Assembly: GCA_963848045.1 (NCBI GenBank)
Contig: CAWKCC010000002.1
Coordinates: 124,001-188,000 of the forward strand
Reading direction: 5' to 3'
Origin: CAVUAT01 sp963848045
GTDB taxonomy: Bacteria; Actinomycetota; Thermoleophilia; Solirubrobacterales; 70-9
Length of the DNA stretch: 64,000 nucleotides
The first letter of the stretch is position 1. Each line of letters starts with the position of its first letter. A program made the position numbers and the translations under genes. The notes under the pieces are model-generated. The model was not told where the DNA came from. It did not search any database and saw nothing but the letters and a program-made list of their open reading frames with translations. Shown in pieces: positions 30,097-39,266 of the stretch.

Positions 30097-31983
30097 CTAG
30101 CCCCGCAGGGCGCGCAGCGCGTTCGCGATCACGGCCACGTCGATCCCCTCCTGTAGCAGGGCGCCGGCGACGGGCGGGATGAAGCCGAGCGCGGCGAAGC
30201 CCATCGCGATGAAGCTGAGCCCGAGCCCGGCGAGGACGCTCTGTCGCGCGATCCGAAGCGAACGCCGGCCGATGCGAACGGCGTCGGCGACCCGATCGAC
30301 GCGATCGATGGCGATCACCGCGTCGGCGGTCTCTGACGAGACGGTCGCACCGGCGCTCCCCATGGCGATGCCGACGTCGGCGAAGGCCAGCGCCGGCGCG
30401 TCATTGACCCCGTCGCCGACCATCACAACCGCGCCGCCGTCGCTCAGCTCGCGAGCCTCGCGCACGACCTCGATCTTCTCCCCGGCGGAGCGCTCGGAGA
30501 AGACCCGATCAACCCCCACTGAGCGTCCGACCGCCTCGCCGACCGCTCTCACGTCACCGGTGACGAGCGCGATGTGGTCCACTCCCGCCGCCCGCAGCCC
30601 CGCGGTCAGCTCCCCGGCGTCGTCTCGCAGCCGATCCGCCATCAGCACAGCGCCGGCCAGGGCGCCGTCGACCCCGATCAGCACCCTCGCCAGCCCGGGC
30701 TCGCCCAAGTCATCGAAGAATGGCGCCGCTCTGCTCACACCGGAGTAGCCGCGCCGGCGCAGCCACTCGCTGCTTCCCACCGCGACGCGGTGCCCGTCCA
30801 CCAGGCCCTCGATCCCCTGCCCCGGCTCCTCGACGACGCCCTCGGGGAACTGGAGCTCGATGCCTCGCGCCTCCGCGCCGTGCACCAGGGCCTCGGCCAG
30901 GACGTGAGCGGAGAGCTGGTCCACCGAGGCCGCGAGTCCCAGCAGCTCCTCGGATGCCAGCCCGTCGGCGCTCTTGACCTGCTCGATCTCGGGACGACCA
31001 TGGGTGAGGGTCCCGGTCTTGTCGAAGAGGACCGTGCGGGCCCGTCCGAGCTTCTCGATGGTGCCGCCGCCCTTGACGATCACGCCGCGTCGCGCGGCGC
31101 GCGATACGCCGGAGATCAACGCCACCGGTGCGGCCAGGATCAGCGGGCAAGGCGTCGCCACGACGAGCACGGCGAGCGCCCGTACTGGATCGCCGCTGAG
31201 CGCCCACGCGGCCCCGGCCACCACCAGCGTCACAGGCAGCAGGATCGCCGCGTAGCGGTCGGCCATGCGGACGAAGGGCGCGCGCTCGTGCTCCGCCTCA
31301 CGCACCAGGCGCACGATGCCGGCGTAGGCGCTCTCGGACGAGGTGCGCGTGGCGCGCAGATCGAAGGCATCGCCGGCATTGACCGTACCGCTCGACACCG
31401 TCGTCCCCCGCGATCGCGAGACCGGCAAGGACTCCCCGGTCAGGGTCGACTCGTCGACGACGGCGCCCTCACTCTGCACCGCGCCGTCCACCGGCACGAC
31501 CTCGCCGGCCCGCACCAGGATCCAGTCGCCGACGCGGACCTCCTCCACCGGGATCTCCTCGAGCTTGTCGCCCCGGCGCCTGTGTGCGCTGCGAGGCGCG
31601 CGCTCCAGCAGCGCTGTCAGCTCGCGCCTGGCGCGCCGCCCCGCCGCCGCCTCGAGCGCGTTGCCGCCGCTGAGCATCAGGGCGATCACCGCACCGGCCA
31701 GGTACTCGCCCAGCGCCAGGGCGCCGGCCATCGCCACCAGTGCGATGGCATCGACGCCGACATCTCCGCGCGCGAGGCTCCGCGCCACCGACCAGGTCAG
31801 CGGGACCAGCGCCAGCGCGGTCGCCGCCGCCCAGACCAGATCGCCCGAGTCGCCCGGGACGAAGATGTGAATCACGCCGCCGAGCACAAGAGCGAACAGG
31901 ATCAGCCCGACCAGCACTCGCGGCTCGGATACGCCGAGGGCGGTGGCGCGGGAGCGCAGGCTTCCGAATGTGGACGAGGTCAC
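30097..31983 (-). CDS. P1B-type heavy-metal-transporting ATPase without N-terminal metal-binding domain
   Basis: A 628-residue membrane ATPase. Visible features are the phosphatase loop STLTGESLPV, the membrane metal motif VVATPCPLILAAPVAL (TPCP in place of the usual CPC), the phosphorylation site FDKTGTLTHG, the ATP-binding region and VMVGDGVNDAPALAFADVGIAMG. There is no CxxC or His-rich N-terminal domain; the first helix starts near residue 20. The TPC motif makes the metal uncertain. The start is GTG 31983 with a GGAAG-like site upstream. It is divergent from the GT-C gene by 129 bases. Confidence 0.88.
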   Translation of the reverse strand: MTSSTFGSLRSRATALGVSEPRVLVGLILFALVLGGVIHIFVPGDSGDLVWAAATALALVPLTWSVARSLARGDVGVDAIALVAMAGALALGEYLAGAVIALMLSGGNALEAAAGRRARRELTALLERAPRSAHRRRGDKLEEIPVEEVRVGDWILVRAGEVVPVDGAVQSEGAVVDESTLTGESLPVSRSRGTTVSSGTVNAGDAFDLRATRTSSESAYAGIVRLVREAEHERAPFVRMADRYAAILLPVTLVVAGAAWALSGDPVRALAVLVVATPCPLILAAPVALISGVSRAARRGVIVKGGGTIEKLGRARTVLFDKTGTLTHGRPEIEQVKSADGLASEELLGLAASVDQLSAHVLAEALVHGAEARGIELQFPEGVVEEPGQGIEGLVDGHRVAVGSSEWLRRRGYSGVSRAAPFFDDLGEPGLARVLIGVDGALAGAVLMADRLRDDAGELTAGLRAAGVDHIALVTGDVRAVGEAVGRSVGVDRVFSERSAGEKIEVVREARELSDGGAVVMVGDGVNDAPALAFADVGIAMGSAGATVSSETADAVIAIDRVDRVADAVRIGRRSLRIARQSVLAGLGLSFIAMGFAALGFIPPVAGALLQEGIDVAVIANALRALRG

Positions 31984-32096
31984 ACTTCCAAGTCTGCCGC
32001 CTCGCGGGGCGTGAGGCCGGCCCGCCCTCGAGCCCGCCCCGCCTGGGCACCAGGCAGGCGAGGACCCGGCGGGTCCGAGCGGCGGGCACGCCCGCC

Positions 32097-32102
32097 TACA
32101 AT
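32097..32102 (+). promoter_or_regulatory. Candidate -10 element (TACAAT)
   Basis: TACAAT ends 10 nt before GTG 32113 of the GT-C membrane protein gene. It is the closest match to consensus in the divergent spacer. Confidence 0.45.
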
Positions 32103-32112
32103 CGCTCGCCTC

Positions 32113-33924
32113 GTGGCCCGGCTCCACTCAGCGACGCAGGCGATCCGCGCGCGCCCCGGCCTGGCGGCGATCGTCTGCCTGGGAGTGGCCTGGGGGCTGG
32201 CCATGCACACCATGGGCTGGGCCCAGCTGGCCCACTACGCGCAGGTGCGCGCCTTCGCCGACGGCCAGGCCGAGATCGACCCCTGGCACTGGGAGACCAA
32301 CGACAAGGCCTGGATCGAGGGCAACTTCTACTCGGTCAAGTCCCCGGGCATCGCCGCGGTCTCCACCCTCCCCTACATGGCGATCGAGCGGCTCGGCGGC
32401 CTGCGGCTGGCGAGGGACGCAGCGAGCAACGCAAGCGAATCCAGCTCGCCCCGCTGGGTGCCCGAGGACGAGCCCTCGCTGGACAACCACGGCTACGACC
32501 CCGAGCTCGCGGCGCGGGTCGAGAGACAGGTCGAGAGGGGGACGCCGGTCGTCTGGGCCCTGACCCTGCTGGCCGCGGTGATCCCGGCGCTGTTGCTGCT
32601 GTTGGGCGTGCGCTGGGCGGCCGACCGCATCGAGCCGGGCTACGGCACGGCCGCGGCCGTCACCCTGGGGCTGGCATCGATGCTGATGGTGTTCGCCTCG
32701 GAGCTGTTCTCGCACGTGTTTGCGGCCGCGCTCGGCTTCGCCGCCTTCATGGTGCTGTTCTCAGAGCGCGACGGCTCACCGAGCATCAGAGCCCTGATCG
32801 GCGCCGGTGCGCTGGCCGGGCTGGCGATCAGCTTCGAGTACCAGGTGGGGCTGGTCAGCGTGGCCCTGCTCTTCTACGCCCTGGCGCGATCCGCGCCGCG
32901 GCTGCCGCGCATCGCCGCCTACGGCGCAGGCGGGGTGGCCGGCACACTGCCGGCGCTCGCCTTCAACGCCTGGGCGCTCGGCAACCCTCTTGACTTCGCC
33001 TATGGCGCGGCGGTCGCGGTCCCCGGAGTCAGCGGCCACGACGTGCTGGGCCTGAACAGCGACGGCTTCTTCGGCATCACACTCCCGCGACTGGACGCGG
33101 CCGTCGATCTGCTGGTCGCCAACCGTGGCCTGCTGGTGTTGACGCCGGTGGTGGTGGCCGCGCTCGCGGGGGTGGTGATCATGCGGCGCGGGCGCCACCG
33201 TGCCGAGGCCAACCTGATCGGGGCCATCGCGGTGGCGTACTTCCTATACAACGCCGGCTACTGGCTCACCTTCGGCGGCGGCACCCCCGGCCCTCGCTTC
33301 CTGGTCCCTGCGCTGCCGTTCGTGGCGCTGGGGCTGGCGCCGGCCTACCGGCGCCTGCCGGCTGTGACCCTGGCGCTTGCGATCCCGTCCGCCTTGTTCA
33401 TGGTCGCCGCCGCGATCTCCTTCCCCCTGCTGGGACAGCAGGGGCCCGGCATATGGCTCGAGTTCATCCGGGAGGGCAATCTGGAGCACACGCTGCTGAC
33501 GGCGCTGGGAGTCCACAGCGCCTGGATCGCGATCGCTCCCGTGATCGCCGCCGTGGGAGCCTCGGTGCTGCTGGCAATCCGCGCGACCCCGAGCTCGCCT
33601 GTCAGCGACCTGCGCTTGGGGCTGATCGCGCTCGCCGCCTGGCTGGCGATCGCCGTGCTGGGCCCCAGCGTGGCCGGCGACCTCGTCAAGCCGCTGGACG
33701 GCGACCCGAACATGATCTACATGGCCACATTCGGGGCGGCCCTGTCGCTCGGGGCCCTAGCCGTCCTCGTCCGGCGCCGCGGGAGGGGGCAGCAGCTCGT
33801 AGATCACCCGGCCGGGCAACTCGCGGCGGGCGAGACCCAACCCGTCAAGGGGAACGGCCTCGGCTCCGGCCTGGGGGGTTCCCGCCAACCGGTCGGTGTG
33901 AAGGACGACGCTTCGCACCCCTAG
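32113..33924 (+). CDS. Multi-spanning GT-C-like membrane protein
   Basis: A 603-residue protein with about 11-13 membrane helices. The first external loop holds YAQVRAFADGQAEIDPW and NFYSVKSPGIAAVSTLP, the acidic-loop layout common in GT-C glycosyltransferases acting on lipid-linked sugars. Donor and acceptor are unknown. The start GTG 32113 lies just after a TACAAT hexamer. The last 56 codons (33757-33924) run antisense to the end of the next gene, because no earlier stop exists in this frame; the tail after VLVRRRGRG is polar and may not be conserved. Confidence 0.72.
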   Translation: MARLHSATQAIRARPGLAAIVCLGVAWGLAMHTMGWAQLAHYAQVRAFADGQAEIDPWHWETNDKAWIEGNFYSVKSPGIAAVSTLPYMAIERLGGLRLARDAASNASESSSPRWVPEDEPSLDNHGYDPELAARVERQVERGTPVVWALTLLAAVIPALLLLLGVRWAADRIEPGYGTAAAVTLGLASMLMVFASELFSHVFAAALGFAAFMVLFSERDGSPSIRALIGAGALAGLAISFEYQVGLVSVALLFYALARSAPRLPRIAAYGAGGVAGTLPALAFNAWALGNPLDFAYGAAVAVPGVSGHDVLGLNSDGFFGITLPRLDAAVDLLVANRGLLVLTPVVVAALAGVVIMRRGRHRAEANLIGAIAVAYFLYNAGYWLTFGGGTPGPRFLVPALPFVALGLAPAYRRLPAVTLALAIPSALFMVAAAISFPLLGQQGPGIWLEFIREGNLEHTLLTALGVHSAWIAIAPVIAAVGASVLLAIRATPSSPVSDLRLGLIALAAWLAIAVLGPSVAGDLVKPLDGDPNMIYMATFGAALSLGALAVLVRRRGRGQQLVDHPAGQLAAGETQPVKGNGLGSGLGGSRQPVGVKDDASHP

Positions 33925-35535
33925 CTCGCGAAGGCGCTCCACCGTCGCCTCGTCGGGGAACGGACGCATCTCCTCGATCAGCGCGATCGTCTCCTCGGGG
34001 TTGGTGCTGGCGCGGCCGTTGACGATCCGCGGGAAGCCATCGGTCGACCAGAGCAGGTAGCGACGGCTGTCCTCGGCGCGCTCGGCGGGCAGGTGCAGCT
34101 GAGGGCCGGGAATATCGGCGACCGAGGTGACCGGGTAGGGAACCGCGGGCTGGGCCTGGTCGTCGAAGGGGTCGAAGGGGAGGCCGCGGCCCTCGACCAC
34201 GATCAGCAGCACCAGCAGTCCGGCGAGCGCGGCGGTGATCAGCGGGCCGCGCCCGCTCCCGGCCGGGCCGCGCTCCGCACCGGCGCCCGGCGCGGTCCCG
34301 CCCGGAGGGCTGGAGCGAGCGTCGATCCGCCTGCGGAGGGCGCGCTGCAGGGACTCGGTGCCGGCGGCGGCGAGCAGCGCCAGCGCCAGCGAGGAGAAGG
34401 TGACCAGCCGCCCGGGGGTCCTGATCCCGTCCCAGCCTGGCAGCTCGTAGACGATCCGATAGGGCCACAGCAGGCCGTCCTCCTCCTTGAAGCCCAGCGC
34501 CAGCACCGAATAGACGAGGACGGCGGCGCCCAGGCCGATTCGCAGCCAGCGGGGGAACGTGCTCGAGCCCAGCCCCAGCGCGGCGAGGATCACGATGATC
34601 AGGCCCGGGAACAGGGTCTTCTCGGGGATGTTCTCCAGGTCCTCGCGGACCGAGGCGGTGGCGCCGCCCCAGACGGAGTTCTCGGCGGGAGCTGCGAGGA
34701 ACGTCCGCGGGCCATCCGAGAAGGCCTCCACCACCGCCGGCGTGCGAATCGCCTCGGGATGCCGGTCCGCGATCCGAAAGTAGGGCGCGGCCACCATGCC
34801 CACCACGACCGCGAACAGCAGCGCCCCGCCAGCTCCGGCCGCCAGCAGGCGCCGCTCGAGGGGAGGCCGGCCGCGACGCCACCAGACGACCGTGCCGATC
34901 GCGATCAGCAGCGCGATCAGGTAGAGAAATGGGAGGCCGAGGGCGAACCCCAGCGAAACCTGCCAGGCCGCGACGGCCCAGGCGCCGAGCAGCGCCCAGG
35001 GGCTGCGCAGCCGGATCCCCCGCACACCCAGGGCCAGGGCCAGGGCGATGCCGCCGCTGGAGATCACCTGCATGTGGCCGTCGTGCTCCAGGCGGAAGGG
35101 CGCGAAGGCGAAGGCGGCTGCCGCCACCGCAGCCCCTCCCGGGCCGACGCCCAGCTCGCGGGCGAGCACGTAGGCGCCGAAGAAGGCCAGCGCGTAGGCG
35201 AAGAGGAAGGCCAGGTCGTAGCGCACGACGGCGTCGCGCGGCCCGTCCACGAACAGCGCGAAGGGCGCATATCCGATCAGCATGTCGCCGAAGGCGAAGG
35301 AATCGCGCTCGGGCCAGAACTGGTTGGACTGGAAGAAGTCGAGCGGCTGGGTGGTCAACGCGTGCCCGGCCCACGCCACCTTCCAGGCCTGCGGCAGCGG
35401 GTCCCCCAGGTCCCTGGGGATCGTCTCGCCCAGGTTCAGCGGCAGCGGCCAGCTCATGACCAGGGCCACCAGCATCGTGCCTGCTGCCGCGAGCAGCAGC
35501 TCGCGGCGGTTGATCTCGCGGCGTGCGATTGACAT
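33757..35535 (-). CDS. Large multi-spanning membrane protein (YfhO/GT-C-like)
   Basis: A 592-residue protein with about ten or more helices. The N-terminus (LLLAAAGTMLVALVMSWPLPLN followed by a loop with DLGDPLPQAWKVAWA) and the glycine/aromatic loops resemble bacterial YfhO or GT-C-type membrane glycosyltransferases. A soluble C-terminal region ends in VIYELLPPPAAPDEDG. No catalytic motif can be named with confidence. The start is ATG 35535. Its 3' end overlaps the convergent GT-C gene by 168 bases. Confidence 0.72.
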   Translation of the reverse strand: MSIARREINRRELLLAAAGTMLVALVMSWPLPLNLGETIPRDLGDPLPQAWKVAWAGHALTTQPLDFFQSNQFWPERDSFAFGDMLIGYAPFALFVDGPRDAVVRYDLAFLFAYALAFFGAYVLARELGVGPGGAAVAAAAFAFAPFRLEHDGHMQVISSGGIALALALGVRGIRLRSPWALLGAWAVAAWQVSLGFALGLPFLYLIALLIAIGTVVWWRRGRPPLERRLLAAGAGGALLFAVVVGMVAAPYFRIADRHPEAIRTPAVVEAFSDGPRTFLAAPAENSVWGGATASVREDLENIPEKTLFPGLIIVILAALGLGSSTFPRWLRIGLGAAVLVYSVLALGFKEEDGLLWPYRIVYELPGWDGIRTPGRLVTFSSLALALLAAAGTESLQRALRRRIDARSSPPGGTAPGAGAERGPAGSGRGPLITAALAGLLVLLIVVEGRGLPFDPFDDQAQPAVPYPVTSVADIPGPQLHLPAERAEDSRRYLLWSTDGFPRIVNGRASTNPEETIALIEEMRPFPDEATVERLRELGVRSVVLHTDRLAGTPQAGAEAVPLDGLGLARRELPGRVIYELLPPPAAPDEDG

Positions 35536-35667
35536 CCGGGCGCGCGAGGCTACCCACAGCGGCGATGGCACCACCCGCAGGCGGGCCAGCCCTCCCCACG
35601 ACAGCCCGGTCGGCCAGGCCGGGCGGGTGGGCTCAAGTTGGGGGAGGCGCCGGTCGAGAGAGGCTGT

Positions 35668-35826
35668 ATGGGGCATCTGGTACTGCGGATCCGCTGCGCG
35701 CTGCAGGGACACAGGTGGCGGCGGACGACGGCGGCGGCGGGCACCTACGAGCGCTGCCGGCAGTGCCATGCGGAGCGCCGGGCAAGCGAGCCTCGGGCTT
35801 CGCACACAGCTCAGCGCGCCGGCTGA
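35668..35826 (+). CDS. 52-residue Cys/His zinc-ribbon-like protein
   Basis: The protein MGHLVLRIRCALQGHRW... has CALQGHRW and YERCRQCHAERR, that is a Cys-x4-His pair and a Cys-x2-Cys pair about 25 residues apart. This layout suggests a single zinc site as in small actinobacterial and phage zinc-ribbon proteins. Function is unknown. The start is ATG 35668, and it ends 76 bases before the GT2 gene. The call rests on the motif and on its good fit in the gap. Confidence 0.5.
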   Translation: MGHLVLRIRCALQGHRWRRTTAAAGTYERCRQCHAERRASEPRASHTAQRAG

Positions 35827-35888
35827 CCGGGCGCCGCGTCGCTGAGCGGGCGCCGGGCGGCGCTCGCCTCGCGCAGGCGTATCGCCCG

Positions 35889-35894
35889 TACCAT
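35889..35894 (+). promoter_or_regulatory. Candidate -10 element (TACCAT) for the GT2-methyltransferase pair
   Basis: TACCAT ends 8 nt before GTG 35903 and supports this start over the TTG at 35894, whose first base is inside the hexamer. Confidence 0.45.
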
Positions 35895-35902
35895 TGCCGC
35901 CG

Positions 35903-36913
35903 GTGAAGCTGATCATCCAGATTCCCTGCCTGAACGAAGAGCGGGCCTTGCCCGCGGCTCTGGCCGAGTTGCCGCGCGAGGTCGCCGGGTTCGACCGAGT
36001 CGAGTGGCTGGTGATCGACGACGGCTCGACCGACCGCACCGCCGCGGTCGCTCGAGAGCACGGCGTCGAGCACCTGGTGCGCCTCCCCAATAACAAGGGT
36101 CTGGCGGCGGCCTTCCAGGCTGGGCTCGACGCGGGGCTGAAGCTGGGGGCCGACGCGATCGTCAACACCGACGCCGACAACCAGTACCCGGCCGCCGAGA
36201 TCCCGCGACTGGTGGAGCCGATCCTCGCGCGGCGGGCCGACATGGTGGTCGGCGACCGCCAGGTGCGCGAGGTCAAGCACTTCACGCCGACCAAGAGGCT
36301 GCTGCAGCGGCTGGGCAGCTGGGTGGTGCGGCGAGCGTCGGGCACGGCTGTTCCCGACACGACCTCGGGCTTCCGCGCCTACAACCGCGAGGCCGCCCTG
36401 CAGCTTCAGGTGGTCAACAACTACACGTACACGCTCGAGAGCCTGATCCAGGCCGGCAAGGGCCTGGTGGCGGTCGAGAATGTCCCGATCCGCTCCAACC
36501 CGACCGAGCGCGAGTCTCGCCTGGTGCGCTCGACCTCCTCGTACGTGCGCCGCAACGCGCTGGCGGTCTTCCGCGCCTACGTCCGCTATGAGCCGCTGCG
36601 GGTGTTCATGCTTGCGGCGGCGCTCTTCGCGGTGCTGGCGCTGGGCGCCTGGACGCCGTTCCTGTCGGACGTGATCCTCAACGGCGATTCCAGCGGCCAC
36701 ATCCAGTCGCTGATCCTCGGGGCCGTGCTGGCTCTGGCCGCGGCGCAGATGTTCGCGCTGGGGATCATCGGCGATGCGCTGGCCAGCCAGCGGGTGCTGG
36801 CGCAGCGCACCTTCGAGCGCGTGAGGCGGCTGGAGCTGGAGGCCGGGGTGGCGCCGTCGCACTACGAGCCCAACCTGACGGTCGAGACGCTCGAGTCCAT
36901 CACTCGCTCGTGA
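35903..36913 (+). CDS. Family 2 glycosyltransferase with C-terminal membrane helices
   Basis: A 336-residue GT-A enzyme of the dolichol-phosphate-mannose-synthase/GtrB-like type, probably moving sugar from a nucleotide donor to a lipid carrier on the inner face of the membrane. Motifs are IIQIPCLNEE, LVIDDGSTDRT, NTDADNQYP (DxD metal site) and the GFRAYNREAAL acceptor region. Two membrane helices lie near 240 and 270. The start is GTG 35903. The stop overlaps the next methyltransferase start (GTGA). Confidence 0.87.
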   Translation: MKLIIQIPCLNEERALPAALAELPREVAGFDRVEWLVIDDGSTDRTAAVAREHGVEHLVRLPNNKGLAAAFQAGLDAGLKLGADAIVNTDADNQYPAAEIPRLVEPILARRADMVVGDRQVREVKHFTPTKRLLQRLGSWVVRRASGTAVPDTTSGFRAYNREAALQLQVVNNYTYTLESLIQAGKGLVAVENVPIRSNPTERESRLVRSTSSYVRRNALAVFRAYVRYEPLRVFMLAAALFAVLALGAWTPFLSDVILNGDSSGHIQSLILGAVLALAAAQMFALGIIGDALASQRVLAQRTFERVRRLELEAGVAPSHYEPNLTVETLESITRS

Positions 36914-37575
36914 GCGGACCCCGGCGTGAGACGGCGCCGAGCGCCGGGGCCGGCCTGGTCGGGCCCGACGAGGCGGGCGGCAACGTCTACGACAAGTACG
37001 ACACGACCAACCCGATCGAGCGCCGCCTGGTCGACGGGTTCCTCGCGAGCTTCGACGAGCTGGTCGAGCGCAGCGGCGCACGGCGCGCCCACGAGGTCGG
37101 CTGCGGCGAGGGGGAGCTCGCTCAGCGGATGGCGCGCGCGGGCGTCGAGGTGCGCGGCACCGACGCATTCCCGAACGTGGTGAGCGTGGCGCGCGACCGG
37201 GCCGTGCAGGCCGGCCTTTCGATCGAGTTCGAGGTCGGGGCCGTGCAGCAGCTGGAGCCGCCCGCCGACGGCGCCGAGCTGGTGGTTTGCTGTGAGGTGC
37301 TGGAGCACCTCACAGATCCCGAGGGAGCGCTGGAGCGTCTGGCGAGCCTCGCGAGCCCCTGGCTGATCGCAAGCGTGCCGCGCGAGCCGCTGTGGCGCGC
37401 GCTGAACATGGCCCGGCTCTCCTACCTGAGCCGGTTCGGCAACACGCCCGGCCACCTCGGGCACTGGTCCCGCCGCGGCTTCATCCGCTTCCTGGAAAGC
37501 CGCTTCGAGGTGGTCGAGGTGCGCAGTCCGCTTCCCTGGACGATGGCGCTGTGCCGCGCGCCCGCCCGGCGGTGA
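36910..37575 (+). CDS. Class I SAM-dependent methyltransferase
   Basis: A 221-residue methyltransferase. It has AHEVGCGEGELAQRMARAG (motif I), GTDAFPNVV, VVCCEVLEHLTDPEGALERL and the RFLESRFEVVEVRSPLPW tail common in Methyltransf_23-type enzymes. It is translationally coupled to the GT2 gene by GTGA, so it may modify the same glycan or lipid. The N-terminal 25 residues are disordered. The segment NVYDKYDTTNPIERRLVDGF is typical of lipopolysaccharide/glycan-linked methyltransferases. Confidence 0.82.
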   Translation: MSGPRRETAPSAGAGLVGPDEAGGNVYDKYDTTNPIERRLVDGFLASFDELVERSGARRAHEVGCGEGELAQRMARAGVEVRGTDAFPNVVSVARDRAVQAGLSIEFEVGAVQQLEPPADGAELVVCCEVLEHLTDPEGALERLASLASPWLIASVPREPLWRALNMARLSYLSRFGNTPGHLGHWSRRGFIRFLESRFEVVEVRSPLPWTMALCRAPARR

Positions 37576-37640
37576 GCCGGGCGCGCTGGCTCAACACGGC
37601 CGCCGGCCGGCAGCGGGGGCGCGGGGGGCCCCTGCGGCGA

Positions 37641-38216
37641 TCAGCCCCGGTCGGGCCGCTCGGGATAGAGCTCGTCGATGGTGACCAGCGGCCGGTAAGG
37701 AGTGCCCCCGGCGGCCTCGATCGCCTCGGCGCCGCCCGCGAGCCGGTCCACCACGGAGACGACGCCGGCGACCTCCAGGCCCTGCTCGCCGATGCGCTCC
37801 AGCGCGCGAACCGTCGAGCCGCCCGTGGTGACGACGTCCTCGACCACGAGGCAGGGGGTGCCGGGCTCGAGCAGAGGCCCCTCTATCCAGCGCTGCAGGC
37901 CGTGCTCCTTGCGGTCCTTGCGCACAAAGAAGGCGACCAACTCCTCCCCGCCGGGGGCGCCGATCGCGGCGCAGGCCAGCGGGTCTGCCCCCATGGTCAT
38001 GCCCCCGACGGCGCCTGCCCCGCGCTCGGCGGCCTCGGCGGCGATCAGCTCGCCGGCGGCGCGATAGGCGGCGGGCCGCAGCAGCGCCCGCTTCGCGTCA
38101 ACGTAGTACTGCGCGGTCCGGCCCGAGGACAGGACCACCTCGCCGATCACCAGCGCGTGCCGGCGGAGCTCGGCGATCAGGGTCGAGCGGGCGCTGTTCA
38201 GGCCGGTGGCCGCCAT
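37641..38216 (-). CDS. pyrE: Orotate phosphoribosyltransferase
   Basis: The enzyme makes OMP from orotate and PRPP in pyrimidine synthesis. The 191-residue protein has the PRPP-binding motif CLVVEDVVTTGGSTV, the catalytic flexible loop FFVRKDRKEHG and the N-terminal GEVVLSSGRTAQYYVDAKR segment. The start is ATG 38216, with TACGAT 8 nt upstream on the same strand. No other pyrimidine gene is adjacent. Confidence 0.94.
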   Translation of the reverse strand: MAATGLNSARSTLIAELRRHALVIGEVVLSSGRTAQYYVDAKRALLRPAAYRAAGELIAAEAAERGAGAVGGMTMGADPLACAAIGAPGGEELVAFFVRKDRKEHGLQRWIEGPLLEPGTPCLVVEDVVTTGGSTVRALERIGEQGLEVAGVVSVVDRLAGGAEAIEAAGGTPYRPLVTIDELYPERPDRG

Positions 38217-38224
38217 CGGGCTGC

Positions 38225-38230
38225 ATCGTA
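38225..38230 (-). promoter_or_regulatory. Candidate -10 element (TACGAT) for pyrE
   Basis: The minus-strand hexamer ends 8 nt before ATG 38216 with no Shine-Dalgarno between, consistent with a leaderless mRNA. Confidence 0.45.
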
Positions 38231-38306
38231 GGGCGGCGGCGGCTATCGAGGCCCGGCTCGCCGCGCTCGAACCGAGGTGGGGCAGATGAAGGCGCTCGAA
38301 CGCGGC

Positions 38307-39248
38307 TCAGCCGAGGGCTTCGGCGAAGCCCCGGCGCCAGCTCGCGTGGCCGGGCCGCCAGCCGAGCGCTCGCTTGGCCTTGGCGTTGGAGGCGCCGCTG
38401 AGGCCGCTCGCCATCTCCCTGGCAGCGGGGCCCGCGATCAGGGCCGCCAGCCAGACGGGCACGCGGCGCGGTGGCTTGGCCCCCAGCGCCTCGGCGTAGG
38501 CGGGAAGCCACTCGCGCATCGGGGCCGGCTCGTCATCGCAGATGTTGTAGATGCCCGGCGCCCCGTCCTCGACCGCGGCCAGCGTGGCCGTCGCGGCGTC
38601 GTCCACGTGGATGAAGGAGAAGACGCCCGCGCCCGGGCCGATCACCGGGTAGCGGCGGCGCATCACCTGCCTCGCCGTGCCGCCGTCGCGGGCGTAGTGG
38701 GTGCCCGGGCCGTAGAAGAAGCCGTAGCGCAGCACGACGCCCTCGATGCCGGCGGTCTCGAGGGTCGAGCGCTCGAGCGTCCCGATCGCGTCGGCGGCGG
38801 CCGAGAAGGCGGTCCCGTCCTCTCCGGTGATGGGGGGGTCCTGCTCGGTCCTGACCGAATCTCCATCGGGGCGATAGATGAAGGCGATGCTCTGGGCCAC
38901 CAGCCGTCGCGCCCCCGCCTCGGCGGCGAGACGAGCGAGCGCCGGAGCAACCTCGCCGCGCAGCACGTTCGTCTCGCGCAGATTGCCCTCGACGTCGCGC
39001 GGGTTGATCGTCGCGGGCAGCGCGGTCAGCTGATTGACGACGACCTCGGGGCGCGCCCGCGCGACGACATCGCCCAGGGCGGGGAGGTCGGTGGCGTCGA
39101 GCACCGCGGCTTCGGCGCCGGCCTCGCGGAGGCGCGCGGCTTTGTCCTCCGAGCGCGTCGTCCCCACCACCTCGTGGCCGGCCGCGAGCAGCTGCGCCGT
39201 GAGGGGCCTGCCGAGGGCGCCGGTCGCGCCTGCGAGCAGCACCCTCAC
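38307..39248 (-). CDS. NAD(P)-dependent epimerase/dehydratase (extended SDR)
   Basis: A 313-residue oxidoreductase-fold protein. The dinucleotide-binding motif is LLAGATGALGRPLTAQLL. The usual YxxxK is not obvious: the active-site region reads IAFIYRPDGDSV and later VVLRYGFFYGPGTHY, so it may belong to an atypical NAD-binding group. The C-terminal GWRPGHASWRRGFAEAL is standard for the family. The start is GTG 39248, 18 bases after the L,D-transpeptidase gene, so the two are probably in one transcript. Confidence 0.83.
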   Translation of the reverse strand: MRVLLAGATGALGRPLTAQLLAAGHEVVGTTRSEDKAARLREAGAEAAVLDATDLPALGDVVARARPEVVVNQLTALPATINPRDVEGNLRETNVLRGEVAPALARLAAEAGARRLVAQSIAFIYRPDGDSVRTEQDPPITGEDGTAFSAAADAIGTLERSTLETAGIEGVVLRYGFFYGPGTHYARDGGTARQVMRRRYPVIGPGAGVFSFIHVDDAATATLAAVEDGAPGIYNICDDEPAPMREWLPAYAEALGAKPPRRVPVWLAALIAGPAAREMASGLSGASNAKAKRALGWRPGHASWRRGFAEALG

Positions 39249-39266
39249 CGACGGCCCACCGCGCGG

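Noticed and set aside
30574..32112. Upstream extension of the GT-C frame across the P-type ATPase gene
   Set aside because: This part is antisense to the ATPase and has no homology; the real protein begins at GTG 32113 with a membrane helix and a promoter-like hexamer.
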